A stretch of 64,000 nt of DNA. It comes from Fulvia fulva. Its lineage: Eukaryota > Ascomycota > Dothideomycetes > Mycosphaerellales > Mycosphaerellaceae. Both the position numbers and the translations under genes were made by a program. The notes beneath the pieces were generated by a model. That model did no database searches and was not told the origin of the DNA. It worked only from the letters and a program-made list of their open reading frames with translations. Positions 11,339 to 22,953 of this stretch are shown one piece after another. The stretch covers positions 10,292,001-10,356,000 of the forward strand of contig NC_063012.1 of the NCBI RefSeq assembly GCF_020509005.1, read 5' to 3'. How positions within the stretch are numbered: position 1 is the stretch's first letter; each line of letters begins with the position of its first letter.

Positions 11339-13512
11339 CTACTTCATGAGCTTCGACACTGCCCAATCGACGTTCAAGCCTCTGAGATCGCCATAATGCT
11401 GGCCAACTCCCAAGAACACCACCGGAATACCTATTCTCAAGTCAGTAATCACTTCCAAGCTGGAATTCGAACCTGATCACTTACCGGTAGCATGCACCAT
11501 ACTAACCAAGGTGCCGACCATGTCCCCAACAGTGTCACACTTGCTGATGATGAACCCATCCATGCCAACGCCACCGTTTCTCATGGCACCCTTCTGATCC
11601 ACGAACTCTTTCGCAAAGTTACGAGCTTGAGCCACACTGTCCGTACCGACCAGTGCCTCGCCAACCATGAAGATCTTGTCTGGGTTGGCGAGCTGCCCGA
11701 ATTTGGTCAAACTGCTCATGAGCCTCGTATCGTTGTGTCTGCGCCCTGCCGTATCGATGAGCACCACATCGTACATCATCTCTCCCTTGCCGCTGTTTGT
11801 GGCGTACGTGACGGCCTGACGGGCGACTTCAGCTGCGTCTTTGCCATAGCCCTTTTCGAAAAGCTCGACATGGCCAACATTTTCACGGCGGGAGAGTTCG
11901 CTGAGGTTTCGTACGTGTACACGAAGTTGTTCGACGGCACCGCTTCGGAAAGTATCGGCTGCCACGACTAGTACGCGGAATTTGTTTTGCAAGAGGAAGT
12001 AGGCGATCTTGCTGAGGTTCGTGCTCTTGCCCACGCCGTTGACGCCAACGATGCTGATCACATACGGCCTGGGATTCGAGCCTGATGTCGTGGCATTGAT
12101 GTTTCGCAGTAGGTCGAGGCTGCTTGTTGGTGTGAGAATGCGGGTCAGTGCCTTCGACATGCTCTCGCGGATGGTCTTGTCGATGGAGGTGAAGGAGGCA
12201 GTCTTTTGATTGAGCAGGTCCGCTTCCACAGATTGGCATAGTCGCTCTGCCGCTTCCCGTGCGATGTTCTTCTCCAGCAGGAGGTTCTGCATCTGTAGTA
12301 GCGGCTGCTGGAGGTCCTGCTTGGTGAGCTGCTTGCCGCCCACGACGTTCGCAAAAAGACCAGAGATCTTGCTTGTTGCAGTACCAAATAATCCCGATGC
12401 CTCTTTCGTGGTCGTGTCCTGCTGTTGCTTCTGCTTCGCCTCTGCCAGGATTGCATCCACCTCGTCATCCAGGTCCTTGAGCACGAATTGTCCTTTGCCG
12501 GTTCTGCTTCCCATCTGGTCTGCCTTGACGTCTTCTATACCAAGCTCTTTCTCATCTTCCATATTCGGAATCGCTGCAGCACTGTAGTCCAGCACAGCAT
12601 CATCATCCCCTTCTACTGCCATACCGTCGGCATCCCATCGTCGCTTCTGCTTGATGCTGTCCTTCCCGCTCTTTGCCTTCACGGGGCCCTCATCTCCAGA
12701 AGAAGCCGGAGCAGAGCTGTTGAAGGCTGCTGCATTGATACCTTTCCGTGCTCTTCTTGACTGCTTTCTTGGACCGGACTTGGCTGCCAGCAGATGCGAG
12801 GCAGATGGAGCGTGCAACGGAGTGCTAGGTCGCGAAGTGTCCGGCGTCGCAACGGGTGTTATATCTGCGCTAGTAGTATCATCGATCACGGCATCTTTCC
12901 GTTGGGGTGTTGCCGGCTTCCTGAACTGTGGCACTGGCAAAGGCGGAGAATTGTCTCCAGCTGCTTCGTTTGTGACAGATGCCGAGCTCGATGGCGGTGT
13001 CAACTCAACCTGCGACTCGGAATCGTGTTCGCTCTGCCTCCGCCTCGTGCTTCCGGTGTCGAGCTTGCGCAGGAGCGCATCGAACGTCTGGTCGAAGCCT
13101 CGAGCATCTACCTTGGTCGTTTCGGGCTTCTTGAGCTCGTTGCCGTGCTGCTTGACGAAAAGGCCTCGGACTGCAGTCAAAAGATCATCCACCCATGACA
13201 AGTGCAGCAAAGACTGGTAGACAGCCTACGAAAGTGATCAGCACATTGTCGCATGCTCCCAGTTGTGCCCTGCCTCTTACCCACCACGAAGATCAGGCCG
13301 ACATCCTTGGCAGCGGTGTATCGCAGGGTGTATTTATCCTTTCGGTATGCCGGCGCTGTAGTTGCTCCTTCCACTGCTGCAGCCGGCTTCTGTCGTTCCT
13401 CGATGAAGACATGGTTGATCAAGCTGTTGACCACGTTCGATGACACCGGAGCATAGTGCTTGCGCCAGAGCACGATTCCTGATGTAGTGATGATCTCGAA
13501 AGCGTCCAGCAT
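11339..13512 (-). CDS. SRP101: Signal recognition particle receptor subunit alpha
   Basis: Three exons on the minus strand (13285-13512, 11485-13225, 11339-11430) give 686 residues. The N-terminus (MLDAFEIITTSGIVLW) with LIFV joined to AVYQSLLHLSW is the SRX longin-like domain that binds the beta subunit; this junction needs a GTGGGT donor. A low-complexity acidic/basic linker follows. The SRP-type GTPase (NG domain) has P-loop GVNGVGKST near residue 467, DTFRSGAVEQLRVH near 497, DTAGRR near 565 and the guanine-specificity segment ISKCDTVGDMVG near the end of exon 2. The last exon supplies GQHYGDLRGLNVDWAVSKLMK. It is the ER receptor that takes the ribosome-SRP complex to the translocon. Introns are 59 and 54 nt. 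Confidence 0.95.
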
Positions 13513-13892
13513 CGTGGCTGTTTTAATACTGCTGCAATCTCTCTGAGACCGTATACATGCAGTTGAGAAGCTGTTCACAAGATACATGTGGTGTGAAAGG
13601 TGGTGGAGGATGACGTGGGGCAGCCCATCAAAGCCAATTTCACAAGGCAGACTCCGAGAGTCGGAACTAGACTATTGATTGAACACATGTCAGCTACTAA
13701 GAACTCACTGCTGAAGAAACACGCGAAAGCCAACGCCGAGTACATGTGCGCTCCTTCTTGTTTACTAGGTCTTGTCGCGTATGCGGCCTAGTCGGTCTTG
13801 AGATCTGTGAAGCCACGCGAAAGCTGCTTCTTCCTTCTTGAGCACCTCTCCACCACCTCACACCACACCAGTACTACACCACCGCCGCCAAC
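13513..13892. promoter_or_regulatory. Divergent promoter region between SRP101 and YIF1
   Basis: 380 nt between two secretory-pathway genes transcribed away from each other. A CA/CT-rich stretch at about 13840-13890 precedes the YIF1 start and is probably 5' UTR. No named site can be supported. Confidence 0.5.
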
Positions 13893-15059
13893 ATGCAGCG
13901 ACCGGCATATGCGGTACCGCCAGCGAACTCTCCGCCACTCCATCACCCAGTACCTCAGCATGTCTCGACTGTGCCACAACTACGATCACCTCCACCGCCA
14001 GTCTCGCAAAATGGGCAACAGGGAGGCTATGGATATGGCCAGAGTCCTCAGCAAGGCGGGGCGAACAACTACATGCAGCAACCATTTGGTGGCTTCATGA
14101 ACGACCCGACAGCCCAGATGGGCTTCCAGCTAGGCAAGAGCGCGGTCGATGCAGGACAGCAATATATGGAGCAGAACGTAAGTCACATACACCTGGTAGA
14201 CTCGGGGAGGGACCTATCATTTGTCGGCTGGAAGACTCGAGCCAAAGGGCTTCGAAGTTTGCATAAATATTTCTATACTGTCAATTGGAGAAGTTGCTAA
14301 CCCCTCTCTCGCAGTTCAACCGCTTTGTCAACGTGTCAGCCTTGAAGCACTACTTCAACGTCTCCAACTCCTACGTCCTCTCGAAACTCCTCATAGTCCT
14401 GTTCCCCTGGCGGCATCGACCATGGTCTCGTCAACAAACTCGATCAAACGATGGGCAAGGGTCGATGGAGTTCCTTCCTCCCCGAGAAGACGTCAATTCT
14501 CCCGACATGTACATCCCGGTCATGGCCTTTGTCACATACATCCTCCTCTCAACCCTGATCGCAGGTCTGAACGGAAAGTTCGAACCTCAACTTTTGGGCA
14601 TAACATTCAGCAATGCGTCAGTAATCATTCTATTGGAGTTGGTTGTGCTCTGGCTGGGGAGGTACTTCCTGAACATCCAGAGTGAGAGTCAGATCTACGA
14701 CTTGATTGCCTACAGTGGGTACAAGTTTGTGGGAGTCATCGTTACGATCGCGATCGCTGCGACAGTCAATGGCGGAAAGGGTACTGGAGGGACAGTCGGG
14801 TGGATAGTGTTCGGATACACGTTCATGGCCAATGCCTTCTTCTTGGTAAGTCCTTCGTCGATGAGCCCGCTACTACACGTGTCACTGACAGCTAGACTAG
14901 CTACGATCGCTGAAGTATGTTCTTCTCCCAACAGACAATGCCCCTGGGAACCCAGGCATGCAGACGATCGCTCGTGGGCAGCGCTCGAAAAGGACGCAGT
15001 TCCTCTTCATCTACAGCTATGTGGTGCAGCTTGCATTCATGTGGTGGCTCAGCACCTAG
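13893..15059 (+). CDS. YIF1: Yif1 family ER-Golgi transport protein
   Basis: Three exons (13893-14177, 14315-14845, 14901-15059) give 324 residues, all junctions in phase 0. The first 75 residues are Pro/Gln/Gly-rich. The conserved cytosolic part follows: GFQLGKSAVDAGQQYMEQN joined to FNRFVNVSALKHYFNVSNSY. The C-terminal half is a multi-helix membrane domain beginning DMYIPVMAFVTYILLSTLIAG and ending QLAFMWWLST. Yif1 pairs with Yip1-type proteins in COPII vesicles and Golgi membranes. Intron 1 is 137 nt, long for this window; intron 2 is 55 nt and has a choice of two acceptor AGs, of which only the second (14899-14900) keeps the frame (LRSLKYVLLP). Confidence 0.92.
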
Positions 15060-16203
15060 GGGTGTAGCGGCAGCTGTTGGACATAGAGCATGGAGACTAG
15101 AGAAAGGGTAGACATATCTTATCCGCTACAGTACGACCGCTGCACAATGGTCTGGTCATTCTTCAGGCCCCACGAAGCTCCACGAGCGCGCTTCCAATCA
15201 TACTCTTCAGGACCATGTCACAAGAGGGCGTTGGATCCCCCTCGCGCTTGTCGTAACGTCAAGGTTTGCCGTCTGTGACTGTCCTTGATCCCTTCTGTGC
15301 GTGCTGACACCCCCTTCAGATCACGGGAACCACACGTCGCGTTGAAGCCCATTTCGCTTCTGACCGCGATCCTGGTGAAGCTACGCCTCCTGTCAAGGAT
15401 GACCGCGTCTGTGCAACAGCTCCCCTGATGCTTTCAATCCACTTCACGAGAACTCAACGCTGCTTCACAGAACTTTCACATCTGCGGCGCAAGAAGTACG
15501 AGTGAAGAGACGTGCTCGACGTGAAGCTCTGTAAGCTGTCCGTCTTCACGGCTCTGGTCGTTTGGCTCAGGCTGACGCACAAGTTCGGCTCATCCACGAG
15601 GGTAGCAACTTCTTTGACTTTAACGATGGGCAACGCCTAGCCTGGGACTTTGGCAAGAGCTTCTCAAGGTGCGGCGAGATGTTGTCGTTGGAGTCTGTGA
15701 ATGGTAAAGTGAGTCGAGAATGAAGGGTTGGTCAAGTTGGATGGAGCTGTTCCGGCGCACAGTGAGGCCGTGAGGTGGACGTTTGAAGCATCTCACATTC
15801 GCAGCATAAAGCTTCTCTCTTCTCTGCTAATCTCCTGCTCACTCTTCCTCGCCAGATTGCACTTTCAACGCCTTCTTGATGAGCATTTCGTTACATCTTG
15901 GCCATTACGCTCATCCCTTCGTCAACGACTTTGTGGTAGCATCGTACGAAACTCGAAGGCAGATCTGCCACACTAACTCAAGGTACGTTTCATCGTCTTG
16001 CAGCGTTCGTACAGCTAAGCGATTCGGCATTTGCCGCCGTCACTGGCGTTCACTCACTCTTCCTCACTTTCACTGCATGACCACCATAGCGCCATTTAGA
16101 CAGCAAGCTCACATTTCTCGGTAGCTCCATATATTTTCACCCGCCGCCGCCGCCACCGAACGACATCCACCTACCACCGACAACACCTCCGCAGCTCGAC
16201 GAC
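15060..16203. other. Intergenic region with a possible decayed reading frame
   Basis: About 1.1 kb. Around 15583-15722 the plus strand reads, without a visible start, a stretch containing LIHEGSNFFDFNDG and AWDFGKSFSRCGEM, which looks more like protein than its surroundings. It has no partner exon that I can find. The last 60 nt are CCG-rich and lie at the 5' end of the dynamin gene. No RNA gene or repeat was recognised. Confidence 0.4.
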
Positions 16204-18868
16204 ATGCGCAGCCGGGTGAAGCAAGAACGAGTCCAAGATAACGACGACTCAGGCGGACTCTTACCACCGCCACCACCGGCCACTACACCGGCTACGACGA
16301 TGGCAATGCGTGCTAGCACGCCTATCAGCATTGCCTCTACAACACCAGCGCCAGCGGAAGATCAACGCTCCTCGTCCGCTATCGTCACGCCCGGCAACGA
16401 CGAGGACATCACCATGGCTAACATGGATGCTTCCGCCACTGCGTCCGTTATGGAGCAGATGGGGACTCCAGCTCGGCAACTCATACATGCCATACAACGT
16501 CTCGAAGCTCTCAACATCGACGCCACCCTCGAGTCTGTTCCGAAGTTCGTGGTTATTGGGGACCAGAGTGCTGGTAAGTGCCGCAGACCTCTGCTGGCAG
16601 ACGACGTGCTGATCCTTCTACAGGCAAGTCATCGGTCATTGAGGCCATTTGTGATATCCAGCTTCCACGCAACGAAGGTACCTGCACCCGCTGCCCATAC
16701 CAGATCAGCACAACCTCCTCCGGCCCCGATGGCTCCTGGTCATGCAAGATCTCCATCGTCAAGAAGTATGCCTACCGTCCTGAGATACGTGCTGGACACA
16801 ACGGTGCCAGCTTCAACCGCTGGGGGGACCAGGAGACGCAAGTCTTTGAGTTCGTGACACTGCACAGCAAACAGGACTTGGAGGTCGCGTTGTGCCGGGC
16901 TCAACTTGCGGTCCTGAACCCGCACCAAGATCCTCAGTCCTTCCGGAACGTTCCCATCAAGCGTGGCCATGTTCACGCACAGAAAGTGGGCTTCTCACCG
17001 AATATCATCAGCCTGGACATAGCTGCCCCGAACCTGCCCGATCTGAGCTTCTACGACCTGCCAGGTGCTATCAATACCATGGGTGACGAGTCTCAGGAGT
17101 TCCTTGTCGAGTTTGTTGAGGTAAGTGGACCGTCTCAGCAGTCATCGGCAATGGTCATGTGCACGCTAACATTATGTAGACGCTATTGAAGAGATACATC
17201 CAAGACGAAGAAGCGCATATCGTCCTCGCTTGCGCTGCGAACCAAGATCTTGAAGTGTCCACAGCTCTTCGGTTCCTTCGTCAGTGCAAGGCCACCCAGC
17301 GGGCGCTAGGTGTGCTCACGAAGCCAGACCTGGTAGACGCCACGCCAGGGAAAATCAAGTTCTTCGATGACCTTCTTCACGGCAAGCAGTACAAACTCGG
17401 AGGCGGATGGTTCGTCACGAGACAGCTCTCACAGAAGGAGCTCAATGGTGAGCATGCTTTGACGCATGAGCAAGCTCGTCAGATCGAGGCAAACTTTTTC
17501 GCTGCAGGGGCATGGAGCACAACTTTGGGAGCATACGCCAACCGATTCGGCATCCCGAATTTGCAGCACTGCATCTCGCGGGAGTTGACCGACGATATCG
17601 TCCGCAAGTTGCCAACAATTGTTGCGCGTGTGCAAGGCCGGCTGTCCTCTCTGAACGACGAATTGGCCATGTTCCCCGAGCAGGCCGCTCCGCAGACAGC
17701 CTCACTGACAGTGATCACGGAGATCGATCGGGTCAAGACGGCCATCATCGCCCAAATCAACGCTGATAGCAACATCAGCACCTTTCGCAACGACTATCGA
17801 GAAATGTACCGCAATCTTGGAAAGAGGCTGCGCAACCTCAAGCCTGAAGTCGTATGGGTCACGCCGGGCTACACAAAGCCGTCCATTGCTGTCGACAGCG
17901 ACGAAGAAGAGGGGACTCCTTGTAAGCGGAGTCGAACAAACAATGGCCATCGCGCAGTTAGCGCGGCACCTGGCAGCTCCGGTAGGGCTGTGCGTCGAAC
18001 TCCCGCCAGCTCCAGCTCCTCGCAGCAAACCTCATCACGTCCCGGAAAGACCATCTTCCGACTCAACGAGGTCAAAAAGAGATTCGACTCCAGTCCAGGT
18101 GGTGACATTCCAGACCAAGTTAGCGACTCCGTGGTGAAGAGCCTATCGGTGGAGCCTGTCGCTGCGTGGGGCAATCTGACAAACGGTCTTATCAAGCAGA
18201 TTCGTACGGCCTTTTCTCAGATGTTGGAGAATGCTATCAACAATTCTCTTGCGCAGAGGAGCACGACCGAGCTATACCGCCGCACCGTCGAGATCACCAA
18301 CGCGCTCTTCGAAGAACACCTCCAGGAAGTCACAGACTTTGTCTGCCGCCTGGTGGCAAGTGAGTGCCATCGCGCGATGACCTACAATCCACTAATCTCT
18401 CAGAAGAGGGCGGCATACGAAACTGAAAACCTTAGGCTACGCCGCGAGCAGCGCGTTGAGGAGTACTTCGAGACACTCGACGCTGAAGGTCGAAAAGTGC
18501 CCAACATTCCCGAGCAGAAGAAGAAAGCCGACGACATCGCGTGGGTGACCGCCAACCTCGGAATCGACCAGTACGAGCGTGAGGTCAAAGCTTTGGCAAC
18601 CCCGTTGGCATACTACGAGATTGCTTCAGCTGGCCTGGTCGACACCATCGCCAAGCAGTTTGAGTGCGGCCTCATGTACTCGTACGAGGATCGTCTTCAA
18701 CGCAAGCTGCTGGAGGAGCTGCGGGCTACGACAGACCCGGAGTACTGCGTGTCCCTGCTCGCTGAGGATCCTGAGCGCGAAGCCAGACGTGAGGAGTTGC
18801 TGGCAGAACGAGTCAAGCTGGAGAAAGCCTTAGCTGAGCTTAAAGCTTTGCCGGGTGCTCATACTTGA
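16204..18868 (+). CDS. Dynamin-family GTPase
   Basis: Three exons (16204-16573, 16624-17120, 17180-18868) give 851 residues. The disordered N-terminus (about 90 residues) precedes the dynamin GTPase: G1 GDQSAGKSS near residue 119 split by intron 1, switch segment CTRCP, G3 DLPG near 265, and G4 TKPD near 335. A middle/stalk region and C-terminal GED-like helices follow. Between them, at about residues 530-600, sits a basic low-complexity insert with an acidic lead (DSDEEEGTPCKRSR). There is no PH or membrane segment and no Pro-rich tail, so it belongs with the Mx-like/fungal dynamin-related group rather than classical Vps1 or Dnm1. The membrane it acts on cannot be told from sequence. Introns are 50 and 59 nt. 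Confidence 0.88.
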
Positions 18869-18972
18869 ATGAAAGAGGAGGAATCGCATACGCAACAGTT
18901 TCAACGCTGCATACAGACCGCTTGTCTTGTACGAGCACGGCCGCTGAGCGGCACTTTCGACGCGAGGTTACT

Positions 18973-20799
18973 TCAGAAGTTGAAGTCTTCAAACACGAGC
19001 TCCTTCCCGGGTAGCCAGTCCATGAGCTGCTTGCGCATAGGAATAGCAGTACATAGATAGTACCTGGACACCTTGTCCCCGAAATTCACATCCGCTTGAT
19101 TCATGCGTCGAAGATGCACGGCAGCACCTGTACCATTCAGCTTCCGAACTGCTTCACCCTCTTCCTTGCCATTGCTAACATAAACAGCAAGACTGCCAGC
19201 CAGCTCCGGATGACGTTCAAGTGCGTCGAGCACCATCCCGGAGTCTTCCTCACGAATCGACCAGGTCAACTTCAGTCTTGAATAGTCCAAAGTCCACAAC
19301 GACGGCAGAATCGGCGTAATGCCCACACCAGCAGCGACGAACGCAATCGTCTCGCCCGACTTCTGCTGCACTTCAAACTCGCCACCGAAGCCCTTGACTC
19401 CAATCTCAAGCGGCATGTGAATATGGTCATCCTCACCACTATGCTTGAAAAGCAACCCAGTCGCGACTCCAACCTTCCTGATCGTAATCTCAAACTCATC
19501 GTCTTTCAGTTTCCTGGCTGGTACAGGCGGATCGCCTGGAGGACTACTGACTGTGAAAGTCCTAATAAAGTCATCGTTGATGCTCCTCGGATCGTCGTCG
19601 CGCATGTGAGAGTATCCTATGTCCAGCTCTTTCGAGAAGTCGAAGGTGACATATTGACCAGGTCTATAAGTTGCAGCGTTCTGGAGGCTGAACTTGAATC
19701 TTGAAACTGTTGGCGTGAGCTTTGTCTGGCTGAGGAGTTTGGCTTGCTGTAATGTGGTCTGATCCGTTCGTGCTGGTGCTTTCTCGGAGGCTAGATATCG
19801 TACTACTGGATTGTAAGGTGAGCGGTCGCCTAGGATGCCACGGAATGGAAGTGCTTGTTTGACGAAACGGGCGTCGGTCAGTGTGAGCTTTACGCACAGA
19901 TTGGAGCGTGGGAGGTACGCTCCAGCGTCCTTGCCGAAGAGGATCTCGGTCGTGCCGGTCATGTAGAGCATGTCACCGGTGTCGAAATCGGGGACACATA
20001 GGCCTGCTACTGGATTGACTTGGAGGTTTCCTAGCGTTTGGTACAGTCGATTGCCCGAGTACTCGGGCCAACACAGCACAGCGCCAGATTCCTCGTTTGA
20101 AGCGAGTCGCAAGAATCCTTGGGGTCCACCTCGATGGTTGGTGTCCATATCTTGGTCATGCTGTGCGCTTGAGACGAAGAACATGTCGGCCTTCTCCAAT
20201 AGCGCTGCTGCGTCGGATGACAGCTGCTTCGAGTCGCTCTCCAATCTGGGATTCGCGGGCGCCATCTCGGGGTGCTTCTTATTCAGATACTTCGGACAGT
20301 TCCCAAGACTCTGCTCCACTTTCAGGACTAATTGAGCTTCAACCGTCGCCTCCTCAACTCCCGTGACTTCATCATTCTTCTTAGTCAGTGCGCCAGCGAT
20401 CATCCTTCCATACATCTTAGTCCTCTTCCTCGTTTCCAAGTCAATCGAAAGGCCACTAACCATCCTCCCCTTGCCCTCCTCCCTCACAACCTCGCCAGTG
20501 GCTTCCTTACCAAACAGTTCCTCAACGACTGGATCGTGCTTGCCAGTGACAGGTGTCTTGATGCCAATGATCCCGCCACCCAGAGGCTGAGATAGACCTT
20601 TTCGCCCTCCCCAGAGAGTGGTCCATGGTCGACCTTGCTTGTCGAGCGTTCCTATTGCGATCAGTGGGGCTATCTGAAGATGGTTCGAGAGTTGGGGAGA
20701 CAGTGTTGGCACTGTTGGGTTGTCGTATGGAGGTGTGTGCATAAGCTCGGCTACTTTCTTCTCGCCCTCGTGCCAGGGCATTTCTTGGAAGAAGGCCAT
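18973..20799 (-). CDS. PNPOx-like flavin domain fused to ferredoxin reductase-type oxidoreductase
   Basis: Single exon, 608 residues. Residues about 35-290 resemble the pyridoxamine-phosphate-oxidase-like split barrel (PLIAIGTLDKQGRPWTTLWG and, later, LRLASNEESGAVLCWPEYSG). Residues about 355-608 are a ferredoxin-NADP reductase-type module: RPGQYVTFDFS near 376, flavin-binding RTFTVSSPPG, and the nucleotide-binding FVAAGVGITPILPSL near 490. It ends LPGKELVFEDFNF. No Cys-rich 2Fe-2S domain follows. Such fusions are known in fungi and bacteria, but the substrate is not established from sequence. There is no signal or transit peptide. It converges on the dynamin gene with only 104 nt between stop codons. 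Confidence 0.82.
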   Translation of the reverse strand: MAFFQEMPWHEGEKKVAELMHTPPYDNPTVPTLSPQLSNHLQIAPLIAIGTLDKQGRPWTTLWGGRKGLSQPLGGGIIGIKTPVTGKHDPVVEELFGKEATGEVVREEGKGRMVSGLSIDLETRKRTKMYGRMIAGALTKKNDEVTGVEEATVEAQLVLKVEQSLGNCPKYLNKKHPEMAPANPRLESDSKQLSSDAAALLEKADMFFVSSAQHDQDMDTNHRGGPQGFLRLASNEESGAVLCWPEYSGNRLYQTLGNLQVNPVAGLCVPDFDTGDMLYMTGTTEILFGKDAGAYLPRSNLCVKLTLTDARFVKQALPFRGILGDRSPYNPVVRYLASEKAPARTDQTTLQQAKLLSQTKLTPTVSRFKFSLQNAATYRPGQYVTFDFSKELDIGYSHMRDDDPRSINDDFIRTFTVSSPPGDPPVPARKLKDDEFEITIRKVGVATGLLFKHSGEDDHIHMPLEIGVKGFGGEFEVQQKSGETIAFVAAGVGITPILPSLWTLDYSRLKLTWSIREEDSGMVLDALERHPELAGSLAVYVSNGKEEGEAVRKLNGTGAAVHLRRMNQADVNFGDKVSRYYLCTAIPMRKQLMDWLPGKELVFEDFNF

Positions 20800-21297
20800 G
20801 GTTGTGCGATGATTACGGTTAGGTGTCTTGCTTGAGAAGAGATAGCAGTTTGTTGATGTCTTGCAGATGCTTGTTGCGGCATAGCCGTGTTGATCCCCAC
20901 GACCCGCGCAGAAAGAGAGATGGCACAGCTCAAGAGACAGTACGAAAGCTTAAATAGATAGGATGGCAGCCGCCCATCTTTGGAGGAGGTGTAGTTCTCA
21001 CAGCTTACAGAACTTGCCCTCACGCCCCAGACTGGCTGGTATTGGTCGTCTTGCTTGTCAAGCGATGGTGACAGGTGTGGTGTTGCTGACAGTGCGTGCT
21101 TGCCTTGTTGTTGCTGCCGGAAATGCCCTGGCCCAGCGACAAGGGTTCACGGAAAGGATTCCTCAGCTGAGAGAGGAAGGTGCGAGCGACAAGTCCGTGC
21201 GTATTTCAAGCAGGAGGAACGATATTCCATCGACCACACCCGCCTGCGAACATGATTCCGTCTCATCACGATCTGTCATCTGCGGCGTCAAACCCCA
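20800..21297. other. Intergenic region
   Basis: About 500 nt between two minus-strand genes: promoter of the oxidoreductase fusion and 3' end of the alcohol dehydrogenase. Nothing else is visible. Confidence 0.5.
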
Positions 21298-22719
21298 TCA
21301 CACAGGATAAAGTCCTGGATCGTCGCCGATCTTCAGCACAACCCGGCCAGCGATATCGCCGCTCTCCAGCTCTTCATACACCGCAGGCAGATCTCGAAAA
21401 GGCCTCACGTACACCTTGGGCTTCACTAACCCGTCACGCACCAATTGCACAGCCTCTAAACTCTCTGCCAGACTTCCGACCAGATTGCCCTTGATGTTCA
21501 GCCCTTTGATCACAATCTCGGCCACTGATGTCAGAATCTGTCCGCCGCCTGGAGGTATTCCGATCAGACACATCGTGCCGCGAGTACGAAGCATGGAAGC
21601 CGCCTGTGCAAAGGCTGTGGATGAGCCTGCTGCGACTATAACAGCGTGAGCATCACCAGGGATAAGGCGTCTGATCTCTGCTACGATGTCAGGGACTTCT
21701 TTGAACTGCTCAGGGTCAGTTGTGGTTAAGCAGGAACGTGGCAGCAGAGCTCACGTCGACGAATTGGACACCGAACGAGGCTACAAGCTCTTGCTTTGCC
21801 TTCCCTGTATCGACGCCTATGACCCTCGCCCCGCGAGTGCGGCTATACTGCACTGGATACTTCTCTTAGCAACAAAACTAGCATCGTGGTAGCATACCCA
21901 CCAGCATATTGGCCAAGGCCGCCTCCTGTGCCTAGCACGACAACTGTTCTGGACTCATCAGCGGCACGATCTCAGGCGAGTGGGGATCTACTCACTCTCC
22001 AGGACTTATCTCCGCATTCTTAACAGCTTTGTACGCCGTAAGACCTGCACAAAGCGTCGGCGCCGTCACCACAGGGTCCGCTTCCGATGGCAAGATCGTC
22101 AGATAGCCCGCATCCAGACACACGTATTGCTGGAAAGCACCGTCCTCATGATGAAGATGATTCGTAGGCTTCAAGTCTCCTACGCCTTGGCAATACTGCT
22201 CCGTGCCAGCAAGACAGTAAGTACATCTGCGACAAATCCTGCTGGAGAAGCGGATCCCAACCAGCGCTCCAAGATGGATCGATGGATCGCGATCTGCGAT
22301 GCCTGGGCCCAAAGCGACTAGTCGGCCTACACCTTCGTGGCCACCAATGCGAGGCAGCTTGATTGCTGTGATGGGTTTGCCGACTGCGCCGGCCGCTGTG
22401 CCACGGGCTGTCTGTCCAGATTGAAGAGTGTTAGCTGCGCCTGGTCCATGCAGAATATGCTAAGCCTGAGATATTGCGCTATGATAACCTGTGCCGGTCA
22501 CACTTACGTGCATGTCTGCCGAACCAAGTCAGCTCTAACACTTCTCTCTGCATCATCTGACGCCATACCACTCTGACAGACACCAGTGTACAGGACCTTG
22601 GCCAGCACTTCATCGCGTCCGGGCAACTGCACAGGATAGTCTTCAACAAACTCAACAGGCCCGCCAAGCTTTCTAACAAGCGCCACGGTCTGCTTCTCTG
22701 GTATACTGATGGAAGTCAT
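21298..22719 (-). CDS. Zinc-dependent alcohol dehydrogenase (MDR family)
   Basis: Six exons on the minus strand (22569-22719, 22508-22515, 21996-22411, 21902-21948, 21755-21852, 21298-21705) give 375 residues; every junction phase agrees. Exon 2 is a micro-exon of 8 nt that completes CQSD-M-H, joining the catalytic-zinc Cys (TGVCQS, near residue 49) to TARGTAAGAVGKP. Other marks are GGHEGVG (second zinc ligand region), the structural zinc Cys cluster ICRRCTYCLAGTEQYC, the Rossmann motif VLGTGGGLGQYA, and the end KIGDDPGLYPV. It oxidises or reduces alcohols/aldehydes with NAD(H). Exon 4 has only 47 nt, so the gene is unusually fragmented for this window. The two small exons would be easily missed by automatic prediction. 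The substrate is unknown. Confidence 0.88.
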
Positions 22720-22953
22720 GTTGCACCTCTGAGTCTTGGCTTAGCTGCTTTCCTGACTGTAAGTGAAGGTACAGATCACACCGGAGTGGCGAAGGGGGAT
22801 CTGGTCGCTTTTAATCGTGCAGGTGACTCCTCTCATGTGCTACGTTACACGGCATGAACTAGCCGTCCGCTTGATTTGACGCGCGTATGCTGGCAGAGGC
22901 AAGAGCATTCGCATTCCTTCGTATTGAAGTCCAAATTAGCAAAGACCAGTATG

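Noticed and set aside
11465..11485. GGTTCGAATTCC-like sequence (minus strand) resembling a tRNA B box
   Set aside because: It lies inside a confirmed SRP101 intron, has no matching A box or cloverleaf, so it is chance.
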